A stretch of 64,000 bases of DNA from Sediminibacterium sp. (GCA_017537025.1 JAFWCB010000008.1:186001-250000); one strand, 5' to 3'; shown: positions 44,372 through 53,588, counted from the stretch's first letter. Numbers and translations are program-made. Notes: generated from the sequence alone by a model not told the origin.

Positions 44372-45558
44372 TTATCTGCGAATATCTTTTACATCAAGCG
44401 TTAAAACAATAGGTGTTTGTTGCCTGAAAACAACAACTTTTACTTTACCAATAGCATTTTGGAAAATTGATTTATAAGCCTGAATATTTTTTGAGAAATT
44501 AGTTTCAACAGAAAAAATAATATCATCGGGTAAAAAACCTGCTCTTTCTCCGGGTGAACCTTTTATCACATCTATTACTCTGATTTCCCCATTAATCAAA
44601 TAAATACCTAATCCCGTATAACTATAATCGAATTGTTCTTTAAAATGAGTATTGGGTTTAATATGAATACTTTGTTCAGGATAATTAAGTACGATATTAA
44701 ATCTCCTTAATAGATCATTTCCCATAATGCCTCCGAGTGTCGGGTATTGGGTAACATTAAATATATCATTAAAAATATGCACGGGAACCTTCCTGAATTT
44801 ATAAGGCCCGATTTTTACGGATTTGATAACGGTTAGTTCCATTTGTTTCTTACCACCTAAGCCCTCAGCTTGTGTAGGGTAAAACTTTCTAGACGATTTA
44901 AATACAGAACTATCCTCCGTAAAGTCTTTTGATAAAAGAAAACAAAGCCCGGCTCCGGTATCGAAAATAAACCGACTGGCAATCAACCTTCCATCCTCAA
45001 TTTGAGCGGCTTGTAGTGGTAAGGTTGTAAAATTTGGTTTCATTAAATATCCTCCTCTGGGATATCGGTAATTTCCAGGAGTGTATACTTCAATCAGTTT
45101 TTCATCGTAATCGATCTTCACAATATACCTTCTAAAAAAACTATACCCAATAACGCCATCAATTTTTTGCCCATAAACACTGGTTAATAAATCATAATCA
45201 TTAATATGGAAATCCAAATTTTCTGCTTTCATTCCGGGTATGGCCAAATCATGATTATTGGTAAAATCAACATTTCGTATTCCCGCAATTCCTCGGATTG
45301 TTTTTTCACTTTTAGCAACCGGTAAGTTCAGTCTTTTAACGGTGGCGGAGTCTAACGAAATGCCCCCACTACCGGTATCTAATAAAAAAATAAAGAATCG
45401 GAAAAGTGGTCGAGCTGCGCTTTTATAAGAATGATACCCCCGCTAAGCTGCATAAAGGGGAAACTGGTAATTTTTTTTGATTCAGGAAGCACAAATTCTT
45501 CCTGAGCCATAGCAACTGAAAAAGAAAACAGAAAGATCAGTAACAAGCCCCTGCTCAT
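44372..45558 (-). pseudogene. Exported aspartyl protease (two DTG motifs) with C-terminal PDZ domain, frameshifted
   Basis: Two frames together make a protein of about 395 residues. The first (start 45558, MSRGLLLIFLFSFSVAMAQE) ends in SLFFY then a stop. The second continues from LLDTGSGGISLDSATVKRLN. The break falls in a run of seven T (minus strand) at 45384-45390; eight T, or five, would restore the frame. The joined protein has two DTG motifs (DTGSG and FIFDTGAG), as in retropepsin/pepsin-type aspartic proteases, and a PDZ domain at the end (GLGIYLING, VIDVIKGSPGERAGFLPDDI). Sequencing error in a homopolymer is as likely as a true mutation. Confidence 0.75.
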
Positions 45559-45618
45559 AACAATCGTTTTGAAATAACAAGATAATCCCATTCCATGACA
45601 ACATAATCCCTAATTAGG

Positions 45619-45650
45619 TTGCATTACAAACTATTCCCGTAGTACCTTTG
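45619..45650 (+). promoter_or_regulatory. Complete Bacteroidota promoter of mqnC
   Basis: TTG at 45619-45621 is followed 21 nt later by TACCTTTG, an exact match to TAnnTTTG with canonical spacing. The predicted transcription start is about 17 nt before the ATG at 45676. Confidence 0.7.
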
Positions 45651-45675
45651 TTATAATATACAATCAGTAACAAAA

Positions 45676-46800
45676 ATGGATATATCGGTACTTTATAGGA
45701 AAGCTTTGGATTTTGAGTTTTTATCTGTAGAAGAGGGAATTTATCTCTTTGAAAATGCGCCACTAACGGAATTGATGCAAATAGCCAACGAACTCCGTAA
45801 AATACAAGTGCCTCATGGAAAAGTTACCTGGCAGATCGATAGAAACGTAAATACAACGAATGTTTGTATCGCTAACTGTAAGTTCTGTAATTTCTACAGA
45901 ATTCCGGGGCACGCAGAAGCCTATATCACTGAAATGCCCGTTTACAGAAAGAAAATTGAGGAAACACTTCGCTTTGGGGGTGATCAGTTGTTATTACAAG
46001 GTGGGCATCATCCCGATTTAGGTCTGGATTTTTATGCAAATCTCTTTAGGAAGTTAAAGCAAGAATACCCCAGCTTAAAGCTGCATGCTTTGGGCCCCCC
46101 CGAAGTGGCTCATATTACAAAATTAAGTAAGCTATCTCACCATGAAGTATTAAAAGCCTTACAAGAGGCAGGTTTAGATTCTTTGCCTGGAGCTGGTGCC
46201 GAGATATTAGTGGATCGGGTACGCAGACTAATTTCTAAAGGTAAGTGTGGGGCAGACGAATGGCTCACTATCATGCACGAGGCACATAAACTCAATATCA
46301 CTACCAGTGCTACAATGATGTTCGGGCATGTAGAAACCATTGAAGAACGCTTCATACACCTCGTACGTATTCGCGAAATACAGGCAAAAAAACCGGAACA
46401 TGCAAAAGGATTTTTAGCTTTTATTCCCTGGACTTTCCAAGATGTAGATACGCTTCTTACCAGAATTAGGGGAGTGCATAATCTTACCACCCCGGAGGAG
46501 TATATTAGAATGATTGCCATGAGTAGGATCATGCTACCCAATATTAAAAATATACAAGCTAGCTGGCTTACCGTGGGAAAACAAACCGCTCAAATATGTT
46601 TGCAGGCAGGAGCGAACGATTTCGGTAGTATTATGATTGAAGAAAATGTAGTTAGCGCAGCGGGGGCTCCGCACAGATTTACTTATAAAACCATGCAAGA
46701 TGCTATAAAAGAAGCCGGTTTTGAGCCCCAACTAAGGAATCAGCAATATGAATGGAGAGAAGTTCCTGCAGGTATAGAGGAGCAAGTGATCAACTACTAA
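45676..46800 (+). CDS. mqnC: Cyclic dehypoxanthine futalosine synthase (radical SAM)
   Basis: The protein has 374 residues. The radical SAM cluster site reads CIANCKFCNFYR (Cys-x3-Cys-x2-Cys). Family blocks are TWQIDRNVNTTNVC, LLLQGGHHPDLGLDFYANLF, LDSLPGAGAEILVDRVRRLI, ATMMFGHVETIEERF and FLAFIPWTFQ. MqnC cyclises dehypoxanthine futalosine, a step of the futalosine route to menaquinone, the quinol used by the complex III encoded in this window. No other mqn gene is nearby. MqnE is the closest alternative, but the motif set fits MqnC better. Confidence 0.9.
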   Translation: MDISVLYRKALDFEFLSVEEGIYLFENAPLTELMQIANELRKIQVPHGKVTWQIDRNVNTTNVCIANCKFCNFYRIPGHAEAYITEMPVYRKKIEETLRFGGDQLLLQGGHHPDLGLDFYANLFRKLKQEYPSLKLHALGPPEVAHITKLSKLSHHEVLKALQEAGLDSLPGAGAEILVDRVRRLISKGKCGADEWLTIMHEAHKLNITTSATMMFGHVETIEERFIHLVRIREIQAKKPEHAKGFLAFIPWTFQDVDTLLTRIRGVHNLTTPEEYIRMIAMSRIMLPNIKNIQASWLTVGKQTAQICLQAGANDFGSIMIEENVVSAAGAPHRFTYKTMQDAIKEAGFEPQLRNQQYEWREVPAGIEEQVINY

Positions 46801-46848
46801 ATTTCAAAAATCCAATATTCAGCTAAAAAATTCGTTTTTCTGTTGAAT

Positions 46849-47292
46849 ATGAACATATTTAAGTCAGTCATTTGTCACGATTACACGGTTATCCGTGCTC
46901 AAAGGCAACCGCAATTCAAAACAAACGGCGTGCACATGCTTGGCGTATGTTGGATCGCCAATATTCTTACATTAGTGGGTATCAGTATTTTATATTTTTT
47001 ACTTACTAATAGGAAGAATGATGTATATGATTTGCTCTTCGAAATCCACTATTGGGAACTGGCAGGCAGGGTAGGGATTATCGTTTTATTGTCTATTATT
47101 TACCTTATTGCATTTGCTGCCTATGGTGGTAAACCTACTTTTCTTCGTATTATTCATGAGTTTATGGAATTAGACCAAGAATCTCAAATTGCTGTTGCCC
47201 GCAAGGGTGGCTGGTATTTCTACGGATCTTTACTTCTATTTGCTGTTGTAGCCGGTACCTTATTCTATTTTGTTAAACTCAGCGGTTACTAA
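46849..47292 (+). CDS. Small three-helix membrane protein, hypothetical
   Basis: The protein has 147 residues. Three membrane segments are seen: MLGVCWIANILTLVGISILY, VGIIVLLSIIYLIAFAAYGG and YFYGSLLLFAVVAGTLFYFV. The N-terminal part is basic and polar (RAQRQPQFKTNGVH). I do not recognise the family. The ORF is open from a TTG at 46843, but the ATG at 46849 gives a clean start. It is 48 nt after mqnC and could share its promoter; the ECF sigma gene follows 69 nt later. Confidence 0.6.
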   Translation: MNIFKSVICHDYTVIRAQRQPQFKTNGVHMLGVCWIANILTLVGISILYFLLTNRKNDVYDLLFEIHYWELAGRVGIIVLLSIIYLIAFAAYGGKPTFLRIIHEFMELDQESQIAVARKGGWYFYGSLLLFAVVAGTLFYFVKLSGY

Positions 47293-47361
47293 TACATCCA
47301 AAGAATTTTTAGTTTTGCTGTAACAAAACCCCTGTTGAATCGTATAATAGGGGAATAGCTT

Positions 47362-47847
47362 ATGAACGAAAGGGAATATAATAGTTGTGTAAATAACCAC
47401 GCCGATGGCCTATTCAGGTTCATTGTAAAAAACCTGAGGCATGAGGAAGATGCGCGTGATATTGTGCAAACTGCGTTCGAAAAGCTATGGAGAAATAGAG
47501 ATCAGGTAGAAATCGCTAAATCGAAGTCTTATCTATTTACAGTAGCGTATAACCAAATGATCGACCATATTCGTAAGCATAAAAGAGTAGAATTAACAGA
47601 AGGCTTTGACGAAACTACAGGTGTTACGCATCAACAGCATGGCAATTTGAAAAAAACACTGATGGATGCCTTGAATACACTCAATGAAACCCAAAGAAGC
47701 TTGGTAATGTTAAAGGATTATGAGGGGTATAGTTACGAAGAAATCGGGCAAATAATGGATTTAAATGAAAGTCAGGTTAAAGTATATCTGCATCGGGCTA
47801 GAATTATTTTAAAAAACTATTTGGTGAGTCCGGAAAACGTTCGCTAA
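47362..47847 (+). CDS. ECF-subfamily RNA polymerase sigma factor
   Basis: The protein has 161 residues. Region 2 reads DARDIVQTAFEKLWRNRDQV with SKSYLFTVAYNQMIDHIRKH; region 4 reads EEIGQIMDLNESQVKVYLHR. It lacks region 1, as usual for ECF factors. Its stop is 1 nt from the next gene, so sigma and the membrane protein are an operon. The target genes are probably the operon itself and envelope genes, which is inference. Confidence 0.94.
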   Translation: MNEREYNSCVNNHADGLFRFIVKNLRHEEDARDIVQTAFEKLWRNRDQVEIAKSKSYLFTVAYNQMIDHIRKHKRVELTEGFDETTGVTHQQHGNLKKTLMDALNTLNETQRSLVMLKDYEGYSYEEIGQIMDLNESQVKVYLHRARIILKNYLVSPENVR

Positions 47848-47848
47848 T

Positions 47849-48913
47849 ATGAGTATAAACAAACATAATTATGAAACTTATTTTCTGCTATTAGTAGACG
47901 GGGAGTTGAATGCCCGTGAGCAGGAAGAAGTGATGTTGTTTGTTGATGCAAATCCCGATTTGGTTACTGAACTCGAGGCCCTATATGCTACCAAACTTCC
48001 TCCGGATGATATTTTTTTCTACCCTAACAAACAGGGTTTAATAAAAGAGATTGGAAACTCTATTTCTTTAGAGAACTATGAGTCTTGGTTCTGTGCTTAT
48101 GTAGATAAAGAACTTACGAAAGAAGAAATAGCTGCCGTTGAATTATTCGTACTCCAACACCCTTCTTTACAAGAAGAATTTTTATCACTTCAACAAACTG
48201 TATTACCGATTGAAAATATTGTTTTTGAAAATAAAGAAATACTTTATCGGAAAGAATCAAAAAAGGTTGTATTGATACCTTATATACGCCGAATTGCAAT
48301 AGCTGCTGTTTTCATCGCTGCGCTATTTTCTGTTTGGTTTATTTCTAAAAATACAAATGCAAATACAGATGCTATAGTTGCCGGTAATACCAGTTCCGGT
48401 AATAAATCTATTAAGTCGGGTATTACTGCGCAATCATCTTTCGCACCTACAAATGAAAAAAATAATATAGCAAGTGTAACAGAAAATAACTTAGTACGTT
48501 CCATAAATACCAGTATTCATAAAGTAGAGAAGGATGATGCGAAAACGAGCATTATTAGTAGCAATGAACAAGAACTGGCACAAGTATCTGTTCCGAAAAA
48601 TAATGCAGAGCAAATAGTTTCAGAAGGGTTACGCACACCTATTACAAGTACGGAAACAGTGAGTAGGGCACATGAAACAGCGATAGCAAAGGCAGAAACT
48701 GAACCTCAGGAAACAGAAATGCATCAACTAGCAGAGAAGGTTTCTTATAAAGAAATAGATACTGACGATAATAATAAGAGTTTATATGTTGGCGCCATCG
48801 AAATAAATAAAGACAAGCTTCGTGGTTTTCTTAGAAAAGCCGGAAGTATTTTCAAATCGAAAGCTAAACAGGAAGAAGATAAAACGGATACTTCTCCACA
48901 GCGATTAAAATAA
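47849..48913 (+). CDS. Putative anti-sigma-like membrane protein with duplicated N-terminal repeat
   Basis: The protein has 354 residues. Two similar units of about 65 residues open the protein: YETYFLLLVDGELNAREQEE then VMLFVDANPDLVTELEAL, and YESWFCAYVDKELTKEEIAA then VELFVLQHPSLQEEFLSL. A membrane helix follows (about residue 145, RIAIAAVFIAALFSVWFIS), then a long polar Ser/Thr/Asn-rich part. The second unit is preceded by a run similar to LPPDDIFFY and followed by LPIENIVFE. It follows the ECF sigma gene, so it may be its anti-sigma factor, although a zinc-finger HxxxCxxC motif is absent. It is followed 11 nt later by the outer-membrane-type gene. Confidence 0.7.
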   Translation: MSINKHNYETYFLLLVDGELNAREQEEVMLFVDANPDLVTELEALYATKLPPDDIFFYPNKQGLIKEIGNSISLENYESWFCAYVDKELTKEEIAAVELFVLQHPSLQEEFLSLQQTVLPIENIVFENKEILYRKESKKVVLIPYIRRIAIAAVFIAALFSVWFISKNTNANTDAIVAGNTSSGNKSIKSGITAQSSFAPTNEKNNIASVTENNLVRSINTSIHKVEKDDAKTSIISSNEQELAQVSVPKNNAEQIVSEGLRTPITSTETVSRAHETAIAKAETEPQETEMHQLAEKVSYKEIDTDDNNKSLYVGAIEINKDKLRGFLRKAGSIFKSKAKQEEDKTDTSPQRLK

Positions 48914-48924
48914 AATAAGATAGT

Positions 48925-49809
48925 ATGAAAAGGTTATTCAGTACCATGGCAATATTGATTATTGCCCAGCAGGGATTTGCTCAAACAGATAGCTCAGCAA
49001 CAAAAACCGATACGGTTAGGGTAGGTAATTTTCTTATCATAAAGAAAAATAAGTCAACTGACAGTGGATCTGATATGGGATCATCCGGTCGAAAAGATTA
49101 TGATATAAATGCCACAGTACGTAGTATTGTTAGAAGTCCGGCTAAGAAAAAAAATATTAGTACGAACTGGTGGATTTTCGATTTAGGTTTTGCCAATTTG
49201 AGAGATAATACCGACTATAGTTATGCTCAAGCCGGTTCTTATTTCAAAACGTTTCGCCCTGCCGATGGCCCTGTTAATCAAAATAGTTACCGGTTAAATA
49301 CAGGTAAAACAAGCAATGTAAATATTTGGTTTTTCATGCAAAAACTCAATGTTAGTAAGCATGTATTGAATTTGAAATACGGACTAGGTTTGGAAATGTA
49401 CAATTTCAGATATGATACCCGATTGAGTTATAGAAAAGATCCGGTACCGTTTGTATACAACGACTCGATCGGATTTAGTAAGAATAAATTATTTGCATCC
49501 TACCTTACCGTTCCCTTCATGATTAATGTAAATACCACACCAAACAAAAGAAACGGGTTTAGTTTTAGTGCAGGTGTAAGTGCAGGCTATTTAGTGGGTA
49601 GCAGAAACAAGCAAATTAGTGGTGAGCGTGGCAAGCAAAAAATAAATGGAAATTTTGATATGGAACCATGGCGATTAGCTGCCATTGGTGAATTAGGAAT
49701 AGGGCCGGTTCGTTTATACGGATCCTATAGTTTGAATAAACTACAAAAAGATGTAACCAGGCTCGAACAGTTCCCTTATGCAATAGGTTTACGTTTCAGT
49801 AGCTGGTAA
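48925..49809 (+). CDS. Exported beta-barrel-like protein of the ECF operon
   Basis: The protein has 294 residues with a signal peptide (MKRLFSTMAILIIAQQGFAQ). The mature part has alternating strands ending in aromatic residues (NWWIFDLGFANLRD, LNLKYGLGLEMYNFRYDTRL, GFSFSAGVSAGYLVGS, AIGLRFSSW at the end), which fit an outer-membrane barrel. No named family was recognised. As the third gene of the sigma operon it is a likely effector of the response. A strong terminator closes the operon. Confidence 0.7.
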   Translation: MKRLFSTMAILIIAQQGFAQTDSSATKTDTVRVGNFLIIKKNKSTDSGSDMGSSGRKDYDINATVRSIVRSPAKKKNISTNWWIFDLGFANLRDNTDYSYAQAGSYFKTFRPADGPVNQNSYRLNTGKTSNVNIWFFMQKLNVSKHVLNLKYGLGLEMYNFRYDTRLSYRKDPVPFVYNDSIGFSKNKLFASYLTVPFMINVNTTPNKRNGFSFSAGVSAGYLVGSRNKQISGERGKQKINGNFDMEPWRLAAIGELGIGPVRLYGSYSLNKLQKDVTRLEQFPYAIGLRFSSW

Positions 49810-49833
49810 AGTATTTTTTCTCATGTTCATGAT

Positions 49834-49866
49834 AGCCCCGCTTTCTTAGGCGGGGCTTTTTTTGTT
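49834..49866 (+). terminator. Rho-independent terminator of the ECF operon
   Basis: AGCCCCGC and GCGGGGCT form a perfect 8-bp stem around TTTCTTAG, then TTTTTTTGTT. Confidence 0.88.
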
Positions 49867-49942
49867 AACGATTTAAAAATTAACAAGCTGCTACAATCTT
49901 TATTAACCGGTTTCGTTTTAATTTAGTAGACGTTTTAGATAC

Positions 49943-50482
49943 ATGAATACCCTACGTTATTCTCTATTTTTGCTGGCTATCATTGCCTTGTTTACTTCTT
50001 TTCGAAAACCGAAGCGATTACTTACTCATGCCGATAAAGACAGTTATTCTGTATACATTATTAAAAGCGAATATGCTTTAAAAGTATATGACGCAGATGG
50101 GGAATGGATGGCTACTTATCCGGTTGTTTTTGGGAGTAATGATTTAGGAGATAAAATGATGCAAGGTGATCGTAAAACACCCGAAGGCACTTTTCATATA
50201 ACAGCAAAAAGAAAGCACCCCAAATGGGGGTATTTTATGAGTATTGATTACCCTAATGAGGAAAGTATTGCCAAATTCAATCAAAGAAAAGCGGAAGGAA
50301 AAATTCCGTATGGTGCCAAAATAGGTGGCGAGATAGGCATCCATGGTACCTGGCCTAATGAGGATTTTGCTATCGATCAATATCGTAATTGGACTGAAGG
50401 TTGTGTTAGCACTAAAAATACTTACATTAAAGAGCTATTTGATCTACTACCTGTTGGTACGCGTGTTGAAGTTCGGCGATAA
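49943..50482 (+). CDS. L,D-transpeptidase (YkuD family)
   Basis: The protein has 179 residues with an N-terminal hydrophobic segment. The catalytic core is clear: His in EIGIHGTWPNE and the Cys in WTEGCVSTKN (S/T-x-GC). VVFGSNDLGDKMMQGDRKT is a typical substrate-loop segment. It makes 3,3 cross-links in peptidoglycan or attaches proteins to it. The stop region overlaps the 3' end of the convergent amidase gene by 36 nt, so the two cell-wall enzymes share sequence. Confidence 0.92.
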   Translation: MNTLRYSLFLLAIIALFTSFRKPKRLLTHADKDSYSVYIIKSEYALKVYDADGEWMATYPVVFGSNDLGDKMMQGDRKTPEGTFHITAKRKHPKWGYFMSIDYPNEESIAKFNQRKAEGKIPYGAKIGGEIGIHGTWPNEDFAIDQYRNWTEGCVSTKNTYIKELFDLLPVGTRVEVRR

Positions 50483-51640
50483 TGATTTTAACCAGTCGGT
50501 AATGCCCAATTGAATTTTTTGAGCTACCTGTGTATGAAAAACAGGTTTTGCTATTTTTTTCTCATCGTCTTCATTACTTAAAAAGGCAATTTCAACAAGG
50601 CAATTCGGGAAATCTGTTGGGGCATTGAGTGCAAAATTAAAATGACCAATATTGCCGAACTCTGTAAGTTTGAGTTCTAGCATTCTATTGAGAATAGCTT
50701 GTGTGAGTGGGCGATAGCCAATATGTTTATAATACGTACTTACGCCATTTATTTCTGCTTTTACACTTGAGTTCAAATGTAAGCTTATTAAAAAATCAGG
50801 GTTCTGTTCTTGCAACCAGAGAATACGGTCTTTATTATCAAAGCTGGTATCAGTATTGCGTGTCATGATAATTTGTTTTACGCCCACCTTCTTTAACGTC
50901 TTCTGTAGTGCTTTGGCAAACAATAAAGTGTATTCTTTTTCTGCTAATTGCAATTTTACCCCGGTTGCACCGGCATTTGTTCCTCCATGTCCGGCGTCTA
51001 TGGCAATTTTTAATTTTCGGATATCAAGTGATGGTGGTTGCCTTTTTACCTTTATGCTCAAAGCTTTCCCTTTATACCCAACACTATAACCCCAAAATTG
51101 AGGATGTGTTAGTTCAACGGTTACCTGCATTACATCGGCCTCGGTTTGATTATAGTACACATTTTTAACTTCCTTTAAAGAGCGTAATTGAGTAACCCAA
51201 TTGGTATTGCTTTGTACACCAAAAATTTCAAGCATAATACGAGATGGATTTAGTTCCATCCATGTGCGAAAGGGTAGTTTTTCTTCTAAATTGATATTTA
51301 CATAATCAAACAGGGAATCACCTTTAGCTATAAAAGAGTTACTTAAGTAAGTGTTTTTTTTGACAACCTTAGACGAGTCGGGTTTTGTAAAAGATTTATC
51401 TATATACGCAGTGCGGTATTTGGATAATTGGATGGTATATTGATCTTTAGTGGAATCTACGATTCTCAATAAAATATTGGTATCTATATAACCCATTTTT
51501 GCAGCACCCAGTCGATCTTCACCTAAGCTAAATGCCAGTGCGGGCAATTTGCCGCTGCTGCGCAGATAAATGGTATTCTCAGATTGCCCTTTTACAGTCA
51601 AAAAGTAGCTTATACAAAATATGAGCGTAATTACTTTCAT
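50447..51640 (-). CDS. N-acetylmuramoyl-L-alanine amidase
   Basis: The protein has 397 residues from MKVITLIFCISYFLTVKGQ, a signal peptide. Middle strands resemble an AMIN-like domain, and the Amidase_3 domain follows: IAIDAGHGGTNAGATG (zinc His), AEKEYTLLFAKALQ (zinc Glu), LISLHLNSS (zinc His) and CLVEIAFLSNEDDE (catalytic Glu). It cuts the amide between MurNAc and the peptide stem during septum splitting. The frame continues 5 residues upstream of 51640 without a better start. Its 3' end overlaps the L,D-transpeptidase gene by 36 nt. Confidence 0.93.
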   Translation of the reverse strand: MKVITLIFCISYFLTVKGQSENTIYLRSSGKLPALAFSLGEDRLGAAKMGYIDTNILLRIVDSTKDQYTIQLSKYRTAYIDKSFTKPDSSKVVKKNTYLSNSFIAKGDSLFDYVNINLEEKLPFRTWMELNPSRIMLEIFGVQSNTNWVTQLRSLKEVKNVYYNQTEADVMQVTVELTHPQFWGYSVGYKGKALSIKVKRQPPSLDIRKLKIAIDAGHGGTNAGATGVKLQLAEKEYTLLFAKALQKTLKKVGVKQIIMTRNTDTSFDNKDRILWLQEQNPDFLISLHLNSSVKAEINGVSTYYKHIGYRPLTQAILNRMLELKLTEFGNIGHFNFALNAPTDFPNCLVEIAFLSNEDDEKKIAKPVFHTQVAQKIQLGITDWLKSLSPNFNTRTNR

Positions 51641-51657
51641 CGTATGAAGATACAAAA

Positions 51658-51690
51658 AACCCTCCCTGCTTAGGCGGGGAGGGTTTTTAT
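51658..51690 (-). terminator. Rho-independent terminator downstream of the acyl-CoA dehydrogenase gene
   Basis: AACCCTCCC and GGGAGGGTT pair around TGCTTAGGCG, with A/T runs on both sides. On the minus strand it ends TTTTTTGTA. It lies just after the acyl-CoA dehydrogenase stop and 18 nt before the amidase start. Confidence 0.85.
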
Positions 51691-51703
51691 AATGGCAAGC
51701 GGA

Positions 51704-53494
51704 TCAAAATTTATATCCGTTATCGGCGATCAGTTGATCAGCGATTCTTCTGCGAGCATCTTTGGTATTAAATGGTTCCACTTTGGTAAAACGCTTTAAG
51801 CCTATATGCATCATACGTAACTCATCTCCATCTGCAAAACTGTTCAATGCATCTTTACCGGCTTTATTGATACGATCTGCAGCGTCATATAAATAAGTAC
51901 GCATAATATCTGTTTGTAAACTTACTGCAGATGCACCTCTTGTATTTGCTAATTTTATTACACGTAGCAAAGCACTCTCAGCATGAAATACTTCAATAGC
52001 CATATCAGCAATATTCATCAGAATTTCCTGCTCTTTATCTAACTGCATCATCAGTTTTTGAACGGCAGCACCGGCTACCATTAAAATGGCTTTTTTGAAA
52101 TTGGCAATTGCTTTTCTTTCTTTTGCAAATTCGCCTTCCTCTTCCGCACCAAAATCTGGGATACTCATTAATTCTTTTTGTACGGCCATGGCTGGCCCCA
52201 TTAAATCAAGTTTGCCTTTCATAGCACGCTTCAACACCATATCTACTGTTAGTAGGCGATTGATTTCGTTGGTGCCTTCATATATGCGGTTGATTCTACT
52301 ATCGCGATAAGCTTTTGAAATCATATACTCATCACTAAAACCATTACCGCCATGTATTTGAACTCCTTCATCTACAACAAAATCGAGCACCTCACTACCA
52401 TACACTTTTAAAATGGCGCATTCAATGGCATATTCTTCTGCAGCACCCAGTAGGGCTTCTGCAAATGCTTTACCACCGGCTAGCAATTCATGCTCTTTAT
52501 CATCAATCCATTTTGCTGAACGGTATAGAGCCGATTCGCATACCCACATCCGAATAGCTATTTCGGCGAGCTTGTGCTTAATAGCTCCGAATTTTGAAAT
52601 AGAAATTTTAAACTGCTCACGGGTTTTTGCATATTGAATAGAGATATCAGCAGCTTTTTTAGATCCACCCAGTGTTGCAGCGCAAAGTTTTAATCTACCA
52701 ATATTCAGAATATTGAAAGCGATAACATGACCTTTGCCTATTTCCCCTAAAACATTTTCTACCGGAATCTTACAATCCTGAAAATAGAGTTGAACGGTAG
52801 AGGAACCTTTGATACCCATTTTATGTTCTTCCGGACCTTGTGTAAACCCTTCAGTACCTCTTTCTACAATAAAGCCGGTGAACTTATCGCCATCAATTTT
52901 AGCAAACACTGTATACACATCAGCAAAGCCACCGTTGGTAATCCAGCATTTTTGTCCGTTGAGAATATAATATTTTCCATCATCACTTAGCTTGGCTGTT
53001 GTTTTTGCGCCTAGCGCATCGCTTCCGCTATTTGGTTCCGTTAAACCATAAGCTCCTTTCCACTCTCCACTGGCTAGCTTAGGAATGTATTTTTGTTTTT
53101 GCGCTTCTGTACCGAAATATAAAATAGGAAGGGATCCAATTCCTGTATGTGCCGCAACAGCTACTGAAAAAGAATGACCACCACCAAGCCCTTCATTTAC
53201 AATGGTAGAAGTAATAAAATCCTTACCTAATCCGCCATAGGCTTCGGGGAAAGAAGTTGACAATAATCCTTGTTCGCCGGCTTTCTCCATTAGCGAAGGC
53301 ATAAGACCCGGCTCCATTTTATCAATTCGGTCAACAATAGGGAGTACTTCAGTTTGTAAAAACTGTTCGCACATATCCATTACCATCGATTGCTCCTCAT
53401 TGAAGTCTTCCGGAATAAAAGTTTCAAATGGATTACTTTCTTTGATAATCCACTCACCGCCTTGTAAGGCATTTGCTGTTTTAGTGGTTTCCAT
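51704..53494 (-). CDS. Acyl-CoA dehydrogenase, long form
   Basis: The protein has 596 residues. The core is classic: GLLSTSFPEAYGGLGKDFIT, YGLTEPNSGSDALGAKTTAK, KCWITNGGFADVYTVFAKID and the catalytic Glu region NRIYEGTNEINRLLTVDMVL. A C-terminal extension of about 180 residues, helical, follows, as in Bacteroidota paralogues. It oxidises acyl-CoA to enoyl-CoA with FAD and feeds the ETF pool. The 94-nt spacer upstream holds the 23-bp repeat copy 2 and a short tandem repeat before the MarR gene end. Confidence 0.92.
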   Translation of the reverse strand: METTKTANALQGGEWIIKESNPFETFIPEDFNEEQSMVMDMCEQFLQTEVLPIVDRIDKMEPGLMPSLMEKAGEQGLLSTSFPEAYGGLGKDFITSTIVNEGLGGGHSFSVAVAAHTGIGSLPILYFGTEAQKQKYIPKLASGEWKGAYGLTEPNSGSDALGAKTTAKLSDDGKYYILNGQKCWITNGGFADVYTVFAKIDGDKFTGFIVERGTEGFTQGPEEHKMGIKGSSTVQLYFQDCKIPVENVLGEIGKGHVIAFNILNIGRLKLCAATLGGSKKAADISIQYAKTREQFKISISKFGAIKHKLAEIAIRMWVCESALYRSAKWIDDKEHELLAGGKAFAEALLGAAEEYAIECAILKVYGSEVLDFVVDEGVQIHGGNGFSDEYMISKAYRDSRINRIYEGTNEINRLLTVDMVLKRAMKGKLDLMGPAMAVQKELMSIPDFGAEEEGEFAKERKAIANFKKAILMVAGAAVQKLMMQLDKEQEILMNIADMAIEVFHAESALLRVIKLANTRGASAVSLQTDIMRTYLYDAADRINKAGKDALNSFADGDELRMMHIGLKRFTKVEPFNTKDARRRIADQLIADNGYKF

Positions 53495-53561
53495 TGTTTT
53501 TATTATTGTATTATTAATTATTAGCTATTCGTTAAATCGTCAGAACGTCAGGTCGTCTACC

Positions 53562-53584
53562 GTCACCCTGAGCTTGTCGAAGGG
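53562..53584. repeat. 23-bp dispersed repeat, copy 2
   Basis: This is the exact reverse complement of the 23-nt sequence at 37542-37564 (GTCACCCTGAGCTTGTCG...). It lies in the short spacer between the MarR gene end and the acyl-CoA dehydrogenase start. A 7-nt tandem repeat (GTCTATC, three copies) follows at 53587-53607. Confidence 0.75.
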
Positions 53585-53588
53585 CGGT

